Positions 17,400 through 26,577 of a stretch of 64,000 nt of DNA are shown piece after piece. Every line of letters starts with the position of its first letter. Position 1 is the first letter of the stretch. Where the stretch lies: assembly GCA_018332375.1 (NCBI GenBank), contig BOPV01000001.1:1240001-1304000 (forward strand), read 5' to 3'. Under the pieces are notes generated by a model that was given only the letters and a program-made list of their open reading frames with translations, was not told the origin of the DNA and did not search any database. Both the position numbers and the translations under genes were made by a program. Source of the stretch: Roseiterribacter gracilis (GTDB lineage: Bacteria > Pseudomonadota > Alphaproteobacteria > BOG-932 > Roseiterribacteraceae).

Positions 17400-18017
17400 T
17401 CAGCGCGCTGCCACCGCGACACCGGCACCGATCATCGCCGTCCCTGCACTGCGATTCAGCACGCGCAAGCGGGCCGGCTTGGTGAAGCTCAACCGCGCAC
17501 GCGCGGCGAAGCCGGCATACGCGAGCAGCACGCCACCCACGACCGCCACATCGACGACCGTCAACACGGCGACGTCGCGCAGCACGAGCTGGTCGATTGC
17601 GACCACGCTGGGCAAGACGCCGAGATAGAAGGCAATCGTCTTGGGATTGCCGAGTGTCAGCGCCAGGCCAGCCAGCGCATCGCGCGCGATGCCGCGCCGC
17701 GTTGCCGCCGGCACGTCGACGCTGATCGCAACCACCGGCGCACGCCACAATTTCACGCCGAGATAGATGAGATAGGCCGCGCCCGCGAACTTCACGATCA
17801 GGAACAGCTCGCCCATCGCCTGCGCCACCAAGGTCAAGCCGAAGATCGCAAAACAGAAGAAAATCAAATCGCCGATGACGATTCCCGCCGTCGTCGCAGC
17901 ACCGGCGACGAAGCCTCGGCCGATCGACGCGGCAATGATCGCGACGACGCCGGGTCCGGGTGATGCAGCCGCCAGGGTCAAGGTCAGGGCGAAGGCAAGC
18001 ACGGTGGTCAGCGTCAT
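17400..18017 (-). CDS. LysE family translocator
   Basis: 205-residue inner-membrane exporter of the LysE/RhtB family with six predicted helices. The family signature PGPGVVAIIAASIGRGF is at residues 20-36 and the GNPKTIAFYLGVLP block is in the middle. Members export amino acids such as lysine or threonine derivatives; the substrate here is not known. It lies divergently from the phosphate transporter across a 247-base region. Confidence 0.88.
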   Translation of the reverse strand: MTLTTVLAFALTLTLAAASPGPGVVAIIAASIGRGFVAGAATTAGIVIGDLIFFCFAIFGLTLVAQAMGELFLIVKFAGAAYLIYLGVKLWRAPVVAISVDVPAATRRGIARDALAGLALTLGNPKTIAFYLGVLPSVVAIDQLVLRDVAVLTVVDVAVVGGVLLAYAGFAARARLSFTKPARLRVLNRSAGTAMIGAGVAVAAR

Positions 18018-18163
18018 CGGGCAACTCCAGCAGGCAGAACGAACTGCGGAGCCTGCGTGAAACCACGAGCCGCAACTACCGGAATCCGCACAAGGCTGGG
18101 CTGCAAACGGACCGGCCGGAAGGCGCCTGATTCATCATTGTTACTATAGTTTGCGTTCATTGC

Positions 18164-18191
18164 GCGTTTTCTGGACGCGCAAGGAAAACGC
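18164..18191. repeat. Inverted repeat in the LysE / PiT divergent region
   Basis: Two perfect 8-base arms, gcgttttc at 18164-18171 and gaaaacgc at 18184-18191, separated by 12 bases. It lies 74 bases before the PiT start codon within the 247-base divergent intergenic stretch (18018-18264), downstream of an AT-rich patch (ttactatagttt, about 18140-18152) that could be a -10 region. It may be an operator or a leader hairpin. It does not look like a classical Pho box. Confidence 0.45.
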
Positions 18192-18264
18192 TCGATTTTC
18201 GTCTTGTGATTCTCTTGCGGCCGTGGGAAGAGCGCCCCGCACGTAAAGCCGAGGAGATCCGGAC

Positions 18265-19866
18265 ATGAGTTCGACCGCGCTCGACCATAAGCTTGCAAGC
18301 GAGCGGCGCTCTGCGCCGGTGCACGAAAAACTATCCGGCCTGATCTTTATCGCCGTACTGGTGCTTGGCCTTGCCTATGTCGGCGCCAATCTCGCCGGCG
18401 ATCTCGAACAGGCCCCGACCCAATCGATCTTTCCGTTCGTCCTGCTTGGCGTAGCGCTGCTCTGCGCGCTGGGCTTTGAGTTCGTGAACGGCTTTCACGA
18501 CACCGCCAACGCGGTCGCGACCGTGATCTACACGCATTCGCTGCCGGCCAATCTCGCCGTCGTGTGGTCGGGCATTTTCAATTTCCTCGGCGTGCTGACG
18601 TCGAGCGGCGCGGTCGCGTTCGGCATCGTGTCGCTGCTGCCGGTCGAGCTGGTGCTGCAAGTCGGCAGCGAAGCCGGATTCGCGATGGTGTTCGCGCTGC
18701 TGATCGCCGCGATCTTGTGGAATCTCGGCACCTGGTATTTCGGCCTGCCCTCGTCCTCGTCGCACACGCTGATCGGTTCGATCATCGGCGTCGGCTTGAT
18801 GAACCAGTTGATGAACACGTCCGGGTCCGCCACCAGCGGCGTGGACTGGTCGCAGGCTGCCGGCATCGGCCGCGCTTTGTTGATCTCGCCGCTGGTCGGC
18901 TTCTGCGCCGCTGCGTTGTTGTTGCTGTCGATGAAGGCGCTGGTGCGCATGCCGGCGCTGTATCAGGAACCCAAAGGCAACAAGCCGCCGCCCTTGCCGG
19001 TGCGCGCGCTGCTGGTGCTGACCTGCACCGGCGTCAGCTTTTTTCACGGATCGAATGACGGGCAAAAAGGCATGGGCCTGATCATGCTGATCCTGATCGG
19101 CACGGTCCCGACCGCCTTCGCGCTCAACCGCGCCGTTGCCGAACCGCAGGTCGCGGAATTCGTCACCAGCGCGCATGTCGCGTCCGACGCGCTGCGCAAA
19201 ATCGCGGGCTCCGCCACGGTCGCGCAGGCGCCGCGCGACGAAGTCGGCCGCTATGTGCGCGAACGCGAATGGCACGCCGAAACCGCACCGGCGCTGGCTG
19301 GTCTCACCAACGAGATCGCAAGCCAGGTGCAGCAATATGGTTCGCTGGATCGCGTGCCGCGCGAGCTGGTGCGCAACGTGCGCAACGACATGTACCTGGC
19401 CAGCGAAGCCATTCGCCTGTCGGGGAAGAATACGCCCGAAAGCTTCACCGGCGACACGACCAAGGCGCTGGGCGGTTTCAAGAGCAAGCTCGACGGCGCC
19501 ACGCGCTTCATTCCCGACTGGGTCAAAGTCGCCGTCGCGATTGCGCTGGGGCTTGGCACGATGGTGGGCTGGAAGCGCATCGTCGTCACAGTCGGCGAAA
19601 AGATCGGCAAGTCGCATCTGACCTACGCGCAAGGCGCGTCGGCCGAGATCGTCGCGATGGGAACGATCGCGCTCGCCGACATGTACGGCCTGCCGGTCAG
19701 CACGACGCATGTTCTGTCCTCGGGCGTTGCCGGCACCATGGCGGCGAACCGGTCGGGCCTGCAGCTTTCGACCATCCGCAACATTGCGATGGCGTGGGTG
19801 CTGACTCTGCCGGCTTCGATCATGCTGTCGGGCTCGCTCTACTTCCTGTTCCGCTCGATCTTCTAA
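18265..19866 (+). CDS. Inorganic phosphate transporter, PiT family
   Basis: 533-residue inner-membrane phosphate permease of the PiT family, cation-coupled. The first signature FVNGFHDTANAVATVIYT is at about residues 73-90 and the second is in GLPVSTTHVLSSGVAGTMAAN near the C-terminus, as in E. coli PitA. A long soluble loop separates the halves at about residues 285-430. GAGGAG precedes the start. The CorA-like gene follows after 3 bases, so the two are co-transcribed, perhaps because PiT carries metal-phosphate. Confidence 0.92.
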   Translation: MSSTALDHKLASERRSAPVHEKLSGLIFIAVLVLGLAYVGANLAGDLEQAPTQSIFPFVLLGVALLCALGFEFVNGFHDTANAVATVIYTHSLPANLAVVWSGIFNFLGVLTSSGAVAFGIVSLLPVELVLQVGSEAGFAMVFALLIAAILWNLGTWYFGLPSSSSHTLIGSIIGVGLMNQLMNTSGSATSGVDWSQAAGIGRALLISPLVGFCAAALLLLSMKALVRMPALYQEPKGNKPPPLPVRALLVLTCTGVSFFHGSNDGQKGMGLIMLILIGTVPTAFALNRAVAEPQVAEFVTSAHVASDALRKIAGSATVAQAPRDEVGRYVREREWHAETAPALAGLTNEIASQVQQYGSLDRVPRELVRNVRNDMYLASEAIRLSGKNTPESFTGDTTKALGGFKSKLDGATRFIPDWVKVAVAIALGLGTMVGWKRIVVTVGEKIGKSHLTYAQGASAEIVAMGTIALADMYGLPVSTTHVLSSGVAGTMAANRSGLQLSTIRNIAMAWVLTLPASIMLSGSLYFLFRSIF

Positions 19867-19869
19867 ACG

Positions 19870-20886
19870 ATGGACACACGCGCCACGGCGAGCACGAGCA
19901 ACGCGGGAGCGATCTCATGCGACGCCGAGGCGGTGTGGATCTACCGGTTCGACGAACATGGGCGCGGCAGCGCCGGCGACCTGTCGCTACGCGACATCGA
20001 CCTGACGCCGACGACCGGTTGGTTGTGGCTGCATCTCGACCTCGCCGACATTCGCGTGCAGCGCTGGTTGAACAACGCGCCGACCGGCAAACAGGTCGCC
20101 ACCTTCCTGCTCGGCAGCGACACACATCAACAACTGCGCGTGGCGCAGGGCTATGTGTTCGGCGCTCTGACCGATCGCGCGCACGAACTGTCGGGCACGT
20201 TGGACGAGTTCGGTCAGTTGCGCTTCGTCGCCACCGAACAAATTCTGATCAGCGGCCGGCGCAACGCGTTGCAAGGCGTCGACGCGGCAAGGCGCCAGGT
20301 CGATCGCGGCGGCACCTTCCCTGCGATCGCCTCGCTGCTCGAAGCGATCGTCGAACAAATCGCCGAAGCGGGCGAACGGATCCACGAAGAATGCAGCGCC
20401 GAACTGGATGAAATCGAAGATCTGGTCTTGAGCGACGAAGAAGGCGACGAGCGCCGCCGCGTTGCGCTATTGCGCCGACGGTGCGTGCGGCTGCACCGGC
20501 AATTGACGGGGCTGCGCGCGTTGTTTCACCGGCTGGAACGCGAGACGACGATTGCGCTTCCCGCCAGCCTGCGCGTCGAAGCGGCGCGGCTGGCACAACG
20601 TCTCGACGGGCTGGATCAGGCGATCGTGTCGATCCTCGAACGCGCCCGCTCGTTGCAGGACGAGATCGCAGCCAAACAGGCAGAGCTGACCAACAAGCAT
20701 CTGCACACGCTGTCGGTGCTGACGATCATCTTTCTGCCGCCAAGTCTGGTTGCCGGCATCTTCGGCATGAACACCAAAGGTCTGCCGCTGACCGAAGATG
20801 ACAGCGGCTTCTGGTGGTCGTTGCTGATCTGCTTCCTGCCCCTGGTGCCGATCTTGTGGGGCTTGCGCCGGATGTTGCGGCGCTAA
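19870..20886 (+). CDS. CorA/ZntB-like divalent metal transporter
   Basis: 338-residue member of the CorA family, closest in pattern to ZntB. A large cytoplasmic N-terminal domain (GWLWLHLDL, charged coiled-coil helices at about residues 130-275) is followed by two C-terminal helices, the first ending with the pore signature GMN (FGMNTKGLP). The last residues are basic (LRRMLRR). It would carry zinc or magnesium. Three bases separate it from the PiT gene, and its end overlaps the convergent YbaY-like gene by 4 bases. Confidence 0.85.
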   Translation: MDTRATASTSNAGAISCDAEAVWIYRFDEHGRGSAGDLSLRDIDLTPTTGWLWLHLDLADIRVQRWLNNAPTGKQVATFLLGSDTHQQLRVAQGYVFGALTDRAHELSGTLDEFGQLRFVATEQILISGRRNALQGVDAARRQVDRGGTFPAIASLLEAIVEQIAEAGERIHEECSAELDEIEDLVLSDEEGDERRRVALLRRRCVRLHRQLTGLRALFHRLERETTIALPASLRVEAARLAQRLDGLDQAIVSILERARSLQDEIAAKQAELTNKHLHTLSVLTIIFLPPSLVAGIFGMNTKGLPLTEDDSGFWWSLLICFLPLVPILWGLRRMLRR

Positions 20887-21368
20887 CGGCGCGCAGCGAC
20901 CAACAGCAATTCAACCGCGCCCGACGACGCCGACACGGCGACCGGCCGTTTGCCGTCGGTCTGGAACAGCACTTTGCCGTCGACCAACAAGCGCGCACGC
21001 AGCGCGTAGAGACGATGCGGTGCCAGCGCGTTCTCGGCTGGCGTCAGCGTAAACGCGATCGGCATCTGGCCCGTCACCGGCACGCGCGTCGTAGCGACGA
21101 CGCGGCCGTTCTTTGCGGCTTCGACCAGTTCGACTTCGGCGATCGCACCGGGCGGCAGCGCGATGCGTTCGCGATAAGCCAAGGTGCCGTGCACCGACGG
21201 TGCTTCGGGCGGTTCGGCTTTGACGCCGGCGCGCGGCAGACGGCCATAGCCGCCAACATCCGCACCAGCCAGAAAGCGCGAGACGACTTGTTGCGGATCT
21301 TGTTGCGCGCAGCCCGTCAGCGTCGCGGCTAGCGCGAACGCAAACGTGGCTGCGCGCAGCAAGCTCAT
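20883..21368 (-). CDS. YbaY/YscW-like lipoprotein
   Basis: 161-residue lipoprotein with a signal peptide ending in the lipobox LTGC (C20). The mature part contains a YbaY-type beta-sandwich region ([34 protein letters not shown]). Family members have no known enzymatic role. The ATG at 21368 overlaps the cytochrome c stop (ATGA), so it is the terminal gene of the molybdenum hydroxylase operon; a longer upstream open frame is a shadow. Confidence 0.78.
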   Translation of the reverse strand: MSLLRAATFAFALAATLTGCAQQDPQQVVSRFLAGADVGGYGRLPRAGVKAEPPEAPSVHGTLAYRERIALPPGAIAEVELVEAAKNGRVVATTRVPVTGQMPIAFTLTPAENALAPHRLYALRARLLVDGKVLFQTDGKRPVAVSASSGAVELLLVAARR

Positions 21369-21727
21369 TTCGTTTTGAGATACGCCAGAATGCTGGCGCG
21401 TTCGGTCGGGTTGGGAACGCTGATCGCCATGCTGGTACCAGGCACCAGCTTGGACGGCGCTTCGAGATATTTCCCGAGCGTCGCCTCGTCCCAGGTCAGG
21501 CCGGCATTGGTCAGCGCCTTGGAATATTTGAACGCGGCGTCGTTGCTGCCGGCTTTGGCACCGACGACATGCGCCAGGCTGGGGCCCGGCTTCTTCGCCG
21601 CGTCGAACACGTGGCAAGTCGAACAGCGCGTCTGGAACAGCTTCTCGCCGGCGGCCGCGTCCTGGGCCGCGGCAAGCGACGGAACCGCAAGAACCGACAG
21701 CGCAACCAGCGCCAATTGCTTCAACAT
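21365..21727 (-). CDS. Class I cytochrome c
   Basis: 120-residue exported monohaem cytochrome c. Signal peptide to about residue 21 (AAAQ), haem motif CSTCH at 35-39, and the probable axial methionine M100 in [11 protein letters not shown], a mitochondrial-type class I pattern. GGAGAG lies six bases before the ATG at 21727; an ATG four codons earlier overlaps the hydroxylase stop as TGATG and is the alternative. As it follows the molybdenum hydroxylase genes directly, it is the likely electron acceptor of that enzyme. Confidence 0.88.
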   Translation of the reverse strand: MLKQLALVALSVLAVPSLAAAQDAAAGEKLFQTRCSTCHVFDAAKKPGPSLAHVVGAKAGSNDAAFKYSKALTNAGLTWDEATLGKYLEAPSKLVPGTSMAISVPNPTERASILAYLKTK

Positions 21728-21738
21728 AGGTCTCTCCA

Positions 21739-23946
21739 TCAGGCAGAAGCTATTGCTGCTTTAAGCTTCTCTTGCGTCAACGGCAATTCGCGCACGCGCT
21801 TGCCGGTGGCGGCGAAAATGGCGTTGGCGACTGCGGGCCCGATCGGGGGCACGCCGGGTTCGCCGACACCGGTCGGGGCCGCGGTCGACGGCACGATAAA
21901 CACCTCGACCTTCGGCATTTCGTCCATGCGCAACGGCACATAGTCGTGGAAGTTCGATTGCTCGACTTCGCCGTCCTTCAACGTGATCTCGCCGTGCAAC
22001 AAGGCGCCCAGACCAAAGCCCACGCCGCCTTCCATCTGCGCCTTGATCACATCGGGATTGACCGCGACGCCGCAATCGACCGCGACGACGACACGATCAA
22101 CTTTGATCGAGCCGTCGGGCTTCACCGACACTTCGGCGACTTGCGCGACATAGGTGCTGAACGATTCCGCCGCCGCGATACCACGGCCGCGCAGCACGCC
22201 CGCCGGTCCCGCCGCCAACGGCTTCGACCAGCCGGCCTTGTCGGCGGCCAGTTCCAGCACCGTTTTCAACCGTGTGTGCTTGGTGTCGGTCATCAACGAC
22301 CGGCGCAGTTCGAACGGATCTTTGCCCGCGGCTTTGGCGACGTCGTCGAGGAAGGTTTCGACCGCGAACGCCGTGTGCGTGTGCCCGACAGAGCGCCACC
22401 ACAAAACCGGCACGCCGGCTTTTGCGTTGTGCGTATCGACCAGAATATTCGCCACGTCGTACGGCATATCGGCCGAACCTTCGACTGACGTCATGTCGAC
22501 GCCGTCTTTCACCATCATCGACTCGAATGGCGTGCCGACGAGGATCGATTGACCGACCAGACGATTGGTCCAAGCAGTCAGGTTGCCCTGCGCGTCGATG
22601 CCCGCTTCCATCTTGTGCACGAAGAGCGGGCGATAGAGACCGCCGCGAATATCGTCTTCGCGCGTCCACACGACTTTGACCGGCGCTTTCTGCTTCATCG
22701 CTTTGGCCACCGCGACCGCTTCGACGATGAAGTCGGATTGCGTGTTGGCGCGACGCCCGAAACTGCCGCCGGCATAGAGCGTGTTGATCTTGATCTGCTC
22801 GGGTTTGAACCCAAGCAGCTTCGCCACGTTGCCTTGGTCGATCGTTTGGAACTGATCGCCGGCCCAGATCTCGCACGAATCCGGTCCTAGCTTGACCACA
22901 GTGTCGAGCGGTTCCATCGGCGCGTGCGCCAGGTACGGGAATACATACGTCGCTTCCACGCGCTTGGCTGCACTGGCAAGAGCCTGCGCCGCGTCGCCTT
23001 TCTTCGCCGCAACTGCGCCTGGCTGCTGCGCGAGTTTTTTATAATCGGCGACGATCGTCGTCGTGCTGCGAGTCTCCGCGTTGGCAAAATCCCAGGTAAC
23101 GTTCAGCGCGTCGCGACCCTGCTTGGCCGCCCACGTGTCTTTTGCGACGACCGCAACGCCGCTCGGAATCTGCACGATTTCGAGCACGCCTTTGATCTTC
23201 TTCGCTGCAGCTGCATCGACACTTTTCACCGTGCCGCCGAATTTCGGCGAACGCGCCACCAGCGCCGTCACCATGCCGGGCAGATAGACGTCGAGCGTGA
23301 ATTGCGCCGTTCCGTCGGTCTTGGCGTTGCTGTCGAGACGCGGCGCGGACTTGCCGATCAGCGTATAGGTCGCGGGATCTTTGAGCTTCACGCCGGCTGG
23401 GACCGGCAGCGCCGCTGCCGCAGACACGAACTGCGCATAGGGCGCGGTGCGGTTCGACGCGGCGTGGCGCAGCGTGCTTTTCGAGGTTTCGATTTCGCCG
23501 GCTGGCACTTTCCACGCCGCCGCGGCAGCCTGGATCAACATGGCGCGCGCGGTCGCACCGGCCGTGCGCAACTCGTCCCAGCTATTGGCGATCGAGCTGG
23601 AACCGCCCGTACCCTGCATGCCGAACAGATGATTGGAATAGAGCTTGGCATCGGCCGGCGCGCCTTCGCAGCGCACTTTGCTCCAATCGGCATCCAGCTC
23701 TTCGGCAACGATGGTGGCAATGCCGGTGTAGCTGCCCTGCCCCATTTCGAGATGCTTCGACAGCACCGTTACGGTGCCGTCGGGCGCAACGCGCAGGAAT
23801 GCGTTGGGCGCGAAATTCTTTGCGTTGGTCGCCGCAGCCGCCGCACGCGCGCCGTGCGGCGTCAGGTTGAACGCGATGACCAGACTCGCAGCAGCCGATC
23901 CGGCCAGAAAGCCGCGACGGCCGACAGTGTCGTTGGTGAGTTTCAT
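21739..23946 (-). CDS. Molybdopterin-binding subunit, isoquinoline 1-oxidoreductase (IorB)-type
   Basis: 735-residue large subunit of a xanthine dehydrogenase-family molybdenum hydroxylase. A twin-arginine signal ([10 protein letters not shown]) shows export with its small partner. Mo-binding blocks are visible: [36 protein letters not shown], and the catalytic glutamate in GVGEPG near the C-terminus. The exported, single-chain large subunit with a cytochrome c gene matches the IorB/aldehyde dehydrogenase group, which hydroxylates N-heterocycles or oxidises aldehydes. The ATG at 23946 is chosen by the Tat signal. The Fe-S subunit gene is 14 bases upstream. Confidence 0.88.
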   Translation of the reverse strand: MKLTNDTVGRRGFLAGSAAASLVIAFNLTPHGARAAAAATNAKNFAPNAFLRVAPDGTVTVLSKHLEMGQGSYTGIATIVAEELDADWSKVRCEGAPADAKLYSNHLFGMQGTGGSSSIANSWDELRTAGATARAMLIQAAAAAWKVPAGEIETSKSTLRHAASNRTAPYAQFVSAAAALPVPAGVKLKDPATYTLIGKSAPRLDSNAKTDGTAQFTLDVYLPGMVTALVARSPKFGGTVKSVDAAAAKKIKGVLEIVQIPSGVAVVAKDTWAAKQGRDALNVTWDFANAETRSTTTIVADYKKLAQQPGAVAAKKGDAAQALASAAKRVEATYVFPYLAHAPMEPLDTVVKLGPDSCEIWAGDQFQTIDQGNVAKLLGFKPEQIKINTLYAGGSFGRRANTQSDFIVEAVAVAKAMKQKAPVKVVWTREDDIRGGLYRPLFVHKMEAGIDAQGNLTAWTNRLVGQSILVGTPFESMMVKDGVDMTSVEGSADMPYDVANILVDTHNAKAGVPVLWWRSVGHTHTAFAVETFLDDVAKAAGKDPFELRRSLMTDTKHTRLKTVLELAADKAGWSKPLAAGPAGVLRGRGIAAAESFSTYVAQVAEVSVKPDGSIKVDRVVVAVDCGVAVNPDVIKAQMEGGVGFGLGALLHGEITLKDGEVEQSNFHDYVPLRMDEMPKVEVFIVPSTAAPTGVGEPGVPPIGPAVANAIFAATGKRVRELPLTQEKLKAAIASA

Positions 23947-23960
23947 GGTGTGACCCGCCC

Positions 23961-24413
23961 TTACAGCGATTGCGCCGCGTCGTGAATCGCGGCGCGGATA
24001 CGTTGATAGGTGGCGCAACGACAGACATTGCCCGTCATCGCGGCGTCGATGTCGTCGTCGGTCGGCTTCTTGTTGCTTTCCAGCAGCGCGGTCGCGGCCA
24101 TGATCTGGCCCGACTGGCAATAGCCGCATTGCACGACGTCGAGCTTGCGCCACGAGGCGCGCACCGCTTCGGCCGCTTTGCTGTGTGCGCCTTCGATCGT
24201 GGTGATCTTCTGTCCCGCAACCGCCGACACCGGCGTCACGCAGCTGCGCGTCGGCTGGCCGTCAACATGCACGGTACAGGCACCGCATTGCGCCATGCCG
24301 CAACCGAACTTGGTGCCGGTCATTTTCAGCCCGTCGCGCAATGCCCACAGCAGCGGCGTTTCGGGATCGATGTCGAGTTGCTTCTTCGCCCCGTTGATAT
24401 CGAGCGTGACCAT
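23961..24413 (-). CDS. (2Fe-2S)-binding subunit, isoquinoline 1-oxidoreductase (IorA)-type
   Basis: 150-residue iron-sulfur subunit of the same molybdenum hydroxylase. The plant-ferredoxin-type cluster motif CGMAQCGACTVHVDG plus a further cysteine, and the helical second cluster CGYCQSGQ with CRC, are complete. No signal peptide; it should be carried out of the cell with the Tat-dependent large subunit. AAGGA lies eight bases before the ATG at 24413, preferred over a TTG five codons earlier. First gene of the operon 24413-20883; its promoter should lie in 24414-24633. Confidence 0.9.
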   Translation of the reverse strand: MVTLDINGAKKQLDIDPETPLLWALRDGLKMTGTKFGCGMAQCGACTVHVDGQPTRSCVTPVSAVAGQKITTIEGAHSKAAEAVRASWRKLDVVQCGYCQSGQIMAATALLESNKKPTDDDIDAAMTGNVCRCATYQRIRAAIHDAAQSL

Positions 24414-24540
24414 GGATCTGTCCTTCAAGCTTGGACGGGGCCGTGCGATTCAGGCCCCGGACGAGACAAAGATGCCGCGCGGCTTTCGGAAATGCTCGCG
24501 GTTTTTTTGTTGTGGCCGCGCTTGACCGATCGCGTGTTTG

Positions 24541-24559
24541 CACCAGTAGCGCGCTGGTG
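24541..24559. repeat. Inverted repeat upstream of amidase
   Basis: caccag at 24541-24546 and ctggtg at 24554-24559 form a 6-base inverted repeat around a 7-base spacer, lying in the 220-base divergent region between the Fe-S subunit gene and the amidase gene. It could be an operator for either direction; there is no other support. Confidence 0.3.
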
Positions 24560-24633
24560 TTGGAGCGCACTCCGGGTAACGATCACGACCGTCCGACGAA
24601 CGATGCACAAAGAATAACGAGGGAGCCTTCGGT

Positions 24634-26424
24634 ATGAGCGACTCAGAAAACAAAGCGACCGGCCCAAGCCGGCGCGTTCTTTTGGCGACCGCTATCGCGA
24701 CGGCAGCGAACGCTCCCCTCGCCGCTGCCTTTGGCGCCGAGCCCAAGAAGGCACCGCCTGCGGCAAAAGCAGCGGCCGCGCCGACACCGAACAAGTCGGG
24801 CATCACCGACGCCGATCTCAAAGGTGCGGCGAAGCTGGCGCAGGTCGAGTATTCCGACGCCGAACGTGCGCAACTGCTGAGCACGTTCGACGACACGCTG
24901 GAGCGCGCGCGCCGTCTGCGCACGCTGAACCCGCCCAACGATCTGGCGCCGGCAGTGATCTTCGATCCGCGCCTGCCGAACCGCACCTATCGCACCCAGC
25001 GCAACAATGTGCGCCTGCCGGATGCGTCCGTGCCCGACCTGCCCGCCGACGAGGAGTCGATCGCCTTCGCCAGCGCACGTACCCAGGCGGCGTGGCTGCA
25101 GCGCGGCGCCATCACCAGCGCCAAGCTGACCGAGCTGTATCTGGCGCGCATCGCGAAATTCGCGCCGTCGCTCGACTGTTTCGTCACCGTCACCGCCGAC
25201 GTCGCGCGCGAACAAGCCGCCAATGCCGACCGCGAACGCAAAGCGGGCAAGGTGCGCGGACCGTTGCACGGCCTGCCCTATGTGCTGAAAGACCTCGCCG
25301 ACAGCGCCAACATCCGCACGACCTGGGGCAGCACGCCGTACAAAGACCGGGTCGCAACCCAGGACGCGACCATCACGATCAAGCTGCGCGAAGCAGGCGC
25401 CGTTCTGCTGGGCAAGACGACTTTGGGCGAATTCGCCAGCGGCGAAATCTGGTACGGCGGCATCACGCGCAATCCGTGGAACCGCAAAGAAGGATCGAGC
25501 GGTTCGTCGGCGGGCAGTGCGGCTGCGGTCGCCGCCGGTCTTGCGTCGTTCGGCATCGGCACCGAAACGATGGGCTCGATCGTCAGCCCGTCGCATCGCT
25601 GCGGCACGACCGGGCTGCGCCCCACCTTCGGCCGCGTGTCGCGTGCAGGCTGCATGGCTTTGTGCTGGTCGCTCGACAAGATTGGCGCGCTGGCGCGCAG
25701 CGTCGACGACACGGCGCTGGTTCTGTCGGTGCTGAACGGCCGCGACGACGCCGACGCGTCGAGCATCGGCTGGGGACTTGATATCGATGCGACGCGCGAT
25801 CTGCGCGACATGAAGATCGGCTTTGTGCCGGCGCTGTTCGAGAAAGACGCAACCGACGTCGATCGCGCCGCGCTTGAGGCCGCCAAGAAACTCGGCGCCA
25901 AGATGGTCGAGGTGACCCTGCCCGACCAGCCGTGGGACTTGCTGCGCATGCAGTTGGAAGTCGAAGCCGCGGCTGCGTTCGAGCGCATCACGCTCGACCA
26001 TATCGATCGCACCTTGCGGCAGCAGGGCGACAATGCCTGGGGCAATACCTGGCGCCGCGCGCGTTTCGCCAGCGCGGTCGATTATGTGCAGAGCCAGCGC
26101 TTTCGCCGGCGCGCGATGGAGCTGATGGACGGCGTGTTCAGCGACGTCGATGCGATGATCGGGCCCAACTTCGCAGGCTCGATGCTGGTCGTGACCAACT
26201 TCACCGGCCATCCCTGTCTGGCAATGCGTGCGGGCTTCCGCGATCTGGCGACACGGCCGACGCCGCTCGACCCGCCCAACAACGATCCTGCTGCACCCAA
26301 ATTCCGCGTGCCGCATGCGATCAGCCTGTGGGCGCCTTTGTTCGAAGAAACCGCGCTGATCACGGTCGGACGCGCGCTGGAACAGGCCCTTGGCGTGGCC
26401 CAGGAACGGCCAAATCTCAGCTAA
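24634..26424 (+). CDS. Exported amidase (amidase signature family)
   Basis: 596-residue amidase-signature enzyme with the Ser-cisSer-Lys triad: K219 in YVLKDLAD, the glycine/serine-rich stretch GSSGSSAGS at about 287-295 holding the cis-serine, and nucleophile S315 in MGSIVSP. An N-terminal SRRVLLATAIATAANAP segment resembles a twin-arginine signal, so the enzyme may be periplasmic; a lysine/alanine-rich linker follows. Residues 55-120 precede the catalytic domain and are not assigned. Members hydrolyse amides, including Glu-tRNA-like and xenobiotic amides; the substrate is unknown. GAGGGAG lies before the start. Confidence 0.88.
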   Translation: MSDSENKATGPSRRVLLATAIATAANAPLAAAFGAEPKKAPPAAKAAAAPTPNKSGITDADLKGAAKLAQVEYSDAERAQLLSTFDDTLERARRLRTLNPPNDLAPAVIFDPRLPNRTYRTQRNNVRLPDASVPDLPADEESIAFASARTQAAWLQRGAITSAKLTELYLARIAKFAPSLDCFVTVTADVAREQAANADRERKAGKVRGPLHGLPYVLKDLADSANIRTTWGSTPYKDRVATQDATITIKLREAGAVLLGKTTLGEFASGEIWYGGITRNPWNRKEGSSGSSAGSAAAVAAGLASFGIGTETMGSIVSPSHRCGTTGLRPTFGRVSRAGCMALCWSLDKIGALARSVDDTALVLSVLNGRDDADASSIGWGLDIDATRDLRDMKIGFVPALFEKDATDVDRAALEAAKKLGAKMVEVTLPDQPWDLLRMQLEVEAAAAFERITLDHIDRTLRQQGDNAWGNTWRRARFASAVDYVQSQRFRRRAMELMDGVFSDVDAMIGPNFAGSMLVVTNFTGHPCLAMRAGFRDLATRPTPLDPPNNDPAAPKFRVPHAISLWAPLFEETALITVGRALEQALGVAQERPNLS

Positions 26425-26432
26425 ACCGGGCG

Positions 26433-26460
26433 CTGGCAGGCTCGGGCGGCCTGTTATAAT
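26433..26460 (+). promoter_or_regulatory. Candidate promoter of the zinc transporter operon
   Basis: ctggca at 26433-26438 and a perfect tataat at 26455-26460 with a 16-base spacer fit a sigma-70 promoter just after the amidase stop. The -10 lies inside tgttataat (26452-26460), which is also the left half of the known Zur operator consensus; the right half does not match, so zinc-dependent repression is only a possibility. The AT-rich hexamer stands out in this GC-rich DNA. Confidence 0.5.
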
Positions 26461-26472
26461 GTCTCACGCCTC

Positions 26473-26577
26473 ATGCCTAGCTGGATCACCTCGTCGGCGC
26501 CGCAACGCGCGCTTGCCGTTCTGCTTGTTCTTGTGCCGCTGGCGCTCGCTGTCTGGTGGGCGCTGTCGGCCGGATGA
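26473..26577 (+). CDS. Very small single-helix membrane protein at head of zinc ABC operon
   Basis: 34-residue ORF: short polar start (MPSWITSSAPQR), one hydrophobic helix of about 20 residues, and end WWALSAG. It starts 13 bases after the candidate -10 and its stop overlaps the ATG of the ABC ATPase gene (ATGA), so it can serve as a leader for translational coupling or encode a small accessory subunit of the transporter. A weak ribosome-binding site only, and a leader so short that the promoter or the start may be misjudged. No similar protein is recognised. Confidence 0.5.
   Translation: MPSWITSSAPQRALAVLLVLVPLALAVWWALSAG

Noticed and set aside
14785..17628. 947-codon plus-strand open frame
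   Set aside because: Antisense to the protease operon, with no domain and low-complexity Arg/Gln-rich translation; shadow frame.
24643..26316. 557-codon minus-strand open frame
   Set aside because: Lies exactly antisense to the amidase gene, whose catalytic motifs are intact.
26452..26466. Zur operator upstream of the zinc transporter
   Set aside because: Only the left half (tgttataat) fits; the right half lacks the matching inverted half-site, so it is kept only as part of a promoter.
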